A stretch of 64,000 bases of DNA from Bathymodiolus brooksi (taxonomy: Eukaryota > Mollusca > Bivalvia > Mytilida > Modiolidae), in NCBI GenBank assembly GCA_963680875.1, contig OY804589.1, forward strand, positions 31,598,962 through 31,662,961. The letters are read 5' to 3'. This document shows positions 60,585-64,000 of the stretch, piece after piece (position 1 is the stretch's first letter; each line of letters starts with the position of its first letter). Made by a program: the position numbers and the translations under genes. The notes under the pieces were generated by a model. It did no database searches. It was given only the letters and a program-made list of their open reading frames with translations, and had not been told where the DNA came from.

Positions 60585-60785
60585 CATGATGATTGAGCGA
60601 GTGATTGTTGCTAAATATCAATTCAACAATTTTTAAGCTAGATCATACATGTATCTGTTTTGTACTAGACCAACAGGTTGACATGTTGCTCTATTTAGAA
60701 TTCAAGCCAATCAGTATTTGTTCTTACTCCTTGATGCTATCTACTCAGCAACAAATTTTATAGGCTTTGGCTTGACCCCACATCA
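60585..60785 (-). mobile_element. SINE, family A, degraded
   Basis: Plus strand GAGCGAGTGATTGTTGCTAA, GTACTAGACCAACAGG, and TTTATAGGCTTTGGCTTGAC. Confidence 0.65.
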
Positions 60786-60971
60786 GTCATCGACTTTAGC
60801 AGTGGTTTGGTGGCCCACGGCCAGTGAAAATTGATTCGGACCAGTTACTTTTGCCAATTTTTTTCAATAGAATCTATATAAATATTCTAATTTTGAAGTT
60901 TTCGGGCCAGTAAATTCGAAAGTCTAAGTTCGAAGACTGCACAATGGATTAAACTCAAAATCTACACCACT

Positions 60972-61043
60972 CCAATCTCAGAAAGACTAATCAAATCCAT
61001 TTCATGAATTTTCATAGAGGGCAAGTGTGTCATCACAGATTGG
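60972..61043 (-). ncRNA. C/D-box snoRNA, copy 1, intronic in KPNB1
   Basis: 72 nt on the host-gene strand. The terminal stem CCAATCT/AGATTGG closes the molecule. The C box GTGATGA is at 61036-61030, the D box CTGA at 60981-60978. Directly 5' of D, the antisense (complement of 60982-60997) pairs with the conserved 28S motif AAAGACUAAUCGAACC: 11 Watson-Crick pairs, one G-U, then two more. By the D+5 rule it would direct 2'-O-methylation of the A after AAAG. A D'-like ATGA (61015-61012) follows an antisense to the conserved 18S stretch GAGGGCAAGU (61017-61026), predicting methylation of the middle G of GGG. The C' box is weak. rRNA sequences are from memory. The role is inferred from box structure, complementarity and copy conservation. 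Confidence 0.87.
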
Positions 61044-61132
61044 CAGCACTGGTGGACATTAAAACTTGTCCTATAAATCACTTTTTGAACTAATACAAGG
61101 GGTGATTATTATTCTGGGAAAATATTATAATG

Positions 61133-62290
61133 TAGTCAAACTTGTCTTAGCGACCCCCTCCGTATAACGACTTTCTTTGTTATCCGACCTTATTTATTCC
61201 TCCCCAGCGTTTTCCCGTGCATTTGACCTTTATATAACGACCCACTGTCTAACGACCATGTTCTTTGGGTGAAAATCCTACATATAACGACTATTAGAAG
61301 ATTATTATCAAACCAGAAGTTAGATAATAAATAAACAAACACAGTCCCGACTTTGGAACAATTTATATTAATAAAATAAATTACATTTTATTTCCGTTTT
61401 GCCCAGCTGATTCAGCGATTATTGCACAGGAGGGAACTCCCCGACTCCTGTGATTGCTGCCACTATCCCTCTAGCCGATATTTGCATGATCTACTGACAA
61501 CACCTATTTCCTAAATCCCCACTCCCAAAAGTACATGTTTAGAAAGTCCCTACAAGTTCATAATAATAGATTTTTCATATTAAATGAAGTCACGATTATC
61601 GTTATTGTGTAAGACCGCCATTTTTCTTTACAGGTAAGTTGTTCACGTGATGATTTATTATTGTTGTTTTGGTTTTTTGGAGTTTATTTCTTATTTATAT
61701 CAAATATTTAAAATTGCTTACTATAGAAAATATCATTTTAATCTTTCACTTTTATAAATAAATAATCATGTTTTTGAAAATTATTGAATTATGAAGTACT
61801 GGATCCCGGGAAATATTTCTTTAACATTCGTTTAAAGTGCGGTAACAGATCAAGGTAAACACAGGCCGATTGTGTGATTAGGCTATTTATAGCTATTGGC
61901 GAGTGATTGAAGTTGAAAACATTTTGTCAGTAAATTTCATTCTTCTGATCATAATGTTTAATTGTAATTACAATAGCTATTGAAAGAAAGTAAAAAAGTC
62001 GATCATTTAATATAATTAAATTTCACCCACAAAGGACAGAATTTAAAGATAATTGAACACGTTTTTTATTTCATTATACATTTTTCTTGCCAAAATTAAA
62101 GCTCTATTCATGCATTTGTCCTCCACACTAACGGGTTAAAAGTTGATGCGGATTATATACCCGAACTAGGTTTTTTTCATCTCGAGATTTTGGGAGCAAA
62201 TATCATAACCTCTATATAAAGACTCCCCGTCTTATGCGACCTTTTTCAGAATTCCCTTCAATGGTTGCTATAGACAGGTTTGACTGTATA
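61133..62290. mobile_element. Mariner-like element inserted between snoRNA copies 1 and 2
   Basis: Ends AGTCAAACTTGTCTTAGC ... GCTATAGACAGGTTTGACT, inverted, with TA on both sides. The inside has several ATAACGAC motifs. About 1.16 kb with no transposase ORF. Removing it restores the roughly 0.48-kb spacing of the tandem snoRNA units. Confidence 0.7.
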
Positions 62291-62600
62291 CAATACAATA
62301 TGGAATTTAACAATACTGGTTTAAGCAAAAGATGATTGTTGGGAGAGAACATCTATCTTTTGTAGCCATCTATGTCACAATAGTGTGAAAAATAACCTGC
62401 TATTTCATTAGAGATCTTTTTTCCTAGTTCAATTGTTCTTTTGTTGTAAGTCATGTTTTAAAATTACTACACACCAACTTTTTAGTTTGTGTGAAAAGTA
62501 TTTTTTTTCAAAAATCTCTGAATAAATTAAACTTAACCTGTTGAATCTTAAAAAATTATCCACAGAAACCCAGTGCCACATGATGAGAAATGTTCACATA

Positions 62601-62672
62601 CCAATCTCAGAAAGACTAATCAAATCCATTTCATGAATTTTCATAGAGGGCAAGTGTGTCATCACAGATTGG
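62601..62672 (-). ncRNA. C/D-box snoRNA, copy 2
   Basis: 72 nt, identical in sequence to copy 1: stem CCAATCT/AGATTGG, C box GTGATGA, D box CTGA, both rRNA antisense elements. Confidence 0.87.
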
Positions 62673-63096
62673 CATGACAATTTGTCTGCTAAATCACTTT
62701 TTGAACTAATACAAGGGGTGATTACAGGACTGGGAAAGATGGTATATTAATGTGTACATTTTTATTGTATGGGATTTAGAAATCAATATTGTTTTGAGGA
62801 AAAGATGATTGCTGGGAGAGAGCACAAGAATTGTATCTGTCTATGTCAAGTGTGAAAAAAACATGATATTTCATTAGAGATTTTTTCTAGTTCGATTGCT
62901 CTGTCTTTTGTTGAAAGTCATGTTTTAAAATTACTCCACACATACTTTTTAGCTTGTGTGACAAGCATTTTCCAAAAATCTCTGAATAAATAAGGCAGTG
63001 GATTCTAGAAAAATGATAAATCCACTGCTAAAAACAGTAGAATGGTGTCACAACTTTGGTTTGACATCAGTGTCTCATATCAGAAATGCTCAAATA

Positions 63097-63168
63097 CCAA
63101 TCTCAGAAAGACTAATCAAATCCATTTCATGAATTTTCATAGAGGGCAAGTGTGTCATCATTGATTGG
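63097..63168 (-). ncRNA. C/D-box snoRNA, copy 3, variant stem
   Basis: 72 nt. The C box reads ATGATGA, which still fits RUGAUGA, and the base before it has also changed, leaving a 6-bp stem CCAATC/GATTGG. Both guide regions and the D box match copy 1. Confidence 0.84.
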
Positions 63169-63194
63169 CAGCACCTTTGGTCATAAAAATTTAT

Positions 63195-63506
63195 CTTCTA
63201 TATCAAATGATCAATATTTTAGCTATATCAAGGCAAAACAAGTTATATCCGATGAAATGATGATGTTTGCTTTGTACTAGACCGACACACTAGCTTATTG
63301 AAACACAATTCATGGTTAGACATATCTCCCCATTCCGACACATTTCCTCATTCCAAGCCAACCGATCTTTGCTCTTACTCCTTAATGCTGAATGTTTAAA
63401 GGAGAAGTAACAAATACCAATTTTATAGTTTTGGTTTGACCCGACCAGGTTTTGAACCCACAATCTACTGCACTTGAGGCGAGCATGCTAACCATTTAAT
63501 ACACCA
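63195..63506 (-). mobile_element. SINE, family A, between snoRNA copies 3 and 4
   Basis: Plus strand AATATTTTAGCTATATCAAG (tail side) through CACTTGAGGCGAGCATGCTA (head side). It accounts for most of the larger spacing between copies 3 and 4. Confidence 0.75.
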
Positions 63507-63716
63507 TTTCTTTAATAGATGTCTATAACATGCCCGTGTGTAAAAAAGCTAATATTCAGTAGAGATTTTTCCTAATTCAGTGTTCTGTTTTTGTTGAGTC
63601 GTGTTTTAAAATTACTCCACACCAATTTTTTAGTTTGTGTGATAAGTATTTAACAGTGAATTTATTGAAAAAAAATTGGTTTGATGTCGGTGCCAATGAA
63701 GGCAAATATGCACATG

Positions 63717-63788
63717 CCAATCTCAGAAAGACTAATCAAATCCATTTCATGAATTTTCATAGAGGGCAAGTGTGTCATCACAGATTGG
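63717..63788 (-). ncRNA. C/D-box snoRNA, copy 4
   Basis: 72 nt, same as copy 1. Flanking bases extend the terminal stem to TGCCAATCT/AGATTGGCA (9 bp). Confidence 0.87.
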
Positions 63789-64000
63789 CAGCTTTGGTGG
63801 GCAATATTTTTTTAAAAATAAGGCCACTTTCTATAATTTATTGGGGGAGTTTTGGATCCTTTAAAACATACTGTTTAGCTGAAACCAGACGAACAATTTA
63901 TGAAGTCCATAGGTAAGCTATGCATATTATTATTTCTTCTTCCACATATTTGAACAAAGCTTATGTTAATGCAAAATTACCGGCTAATCTATAAGCCTGT

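Larger units (their letters stand above)
62330..63670 (-). repeat. Diverged tandem duplications carrying the snoRNAs
   Basis: Around each snoRNA the flanks are also related: CTTTTTGAACTAATACAAGG, TTTAAAATTACT.CACAC and TTTTTAG(T/C)TTGTGTGA recur at about 62440-62500, 62920-62970 and 63600-63645. The flanks have diverged by substitutions and indels, while the 72-nt snoRNA core is almost unchanged. Confidence 0.75.

Noticed and set aside
60506..64000. Search for the next upstream KPNB1 exon (about human residues 145-188)
   Set aside because: No minus-strand stretch with the expected sequence and splice sites was found; the intron appears to continue past the window.

Overview
The window looks like AT-rich genomic DNA of a mollusc, most likely a bivalve. 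Three kinds of evidence support this: genes broken by introns with GT..AG borders, a shell-type tyrosinase, and a very dense load of tRNA-headed SINEs, MITEs and minisatellites of the kind common in bivalve genomes. The species cannot be named from this sequence alone. LAYOUT. (1) 33-1883, plus strand: the last two coding exons of a SETD2-type histone H3K36 methyltransferase, carrying its C-terminal SRI domain. The rest of the gene lies before the window. (2) 1.9-11.8 kb: no host gene; SINEs, a tRNA-like repeat in direct and inverted copies, a long-inverted-repeat element with a FAR1/ZSWIM3-like ORF, and a MULE-like MITE with a clean 9-bp target duplication. (3) 11.87-19.9 kb, plus strand: a secreted tyrosinase with an N-terminal exon and a large CuB plus C-terminal exon. 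No exon with the CuA site can be found between them, and the two visible exons do not join in frame. (4) 20-32 kb: repeats, then a quieter AT-rich stretch that may partly be the importin 3' UTR. (5) 32.2-60.5 kb, minus strand: eighteen coding exons of importin subunit beta-1 (KPNB1), equivalent to about residues 189-876 of the human protein. Every exon junction was checked for phase. The upstream exons lie past the right edge. (6) 60.5-64 kb: the next importin intron, holding four copies of a 72-nt C/D-box snoRNA on the host-gene strand. HOW IT FITS TOGETHER. The snoRNA cluster is the most interesting item. Each copy has a terminal stem, a C box and a D box. Next to D is a 14-pair antisense to a conserved 28S rRNA stretch, and next to a D'-like box is a 10-nt antisense to a conserved 18S stretch, so importin-beta would be the host gene of a dual-guide methylation snoRNA. 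Other notable structures are a 72-bp satellite beside one importin exon, every unit of which repeats that exon's 5' splice-site neighbourhood; a possible intron-split stop codon in importin, the alternative being read-through into a MITE; and several nested insertions of elements within SINEs. rRNA and human protein comparisons are from memory; no database search was possible.
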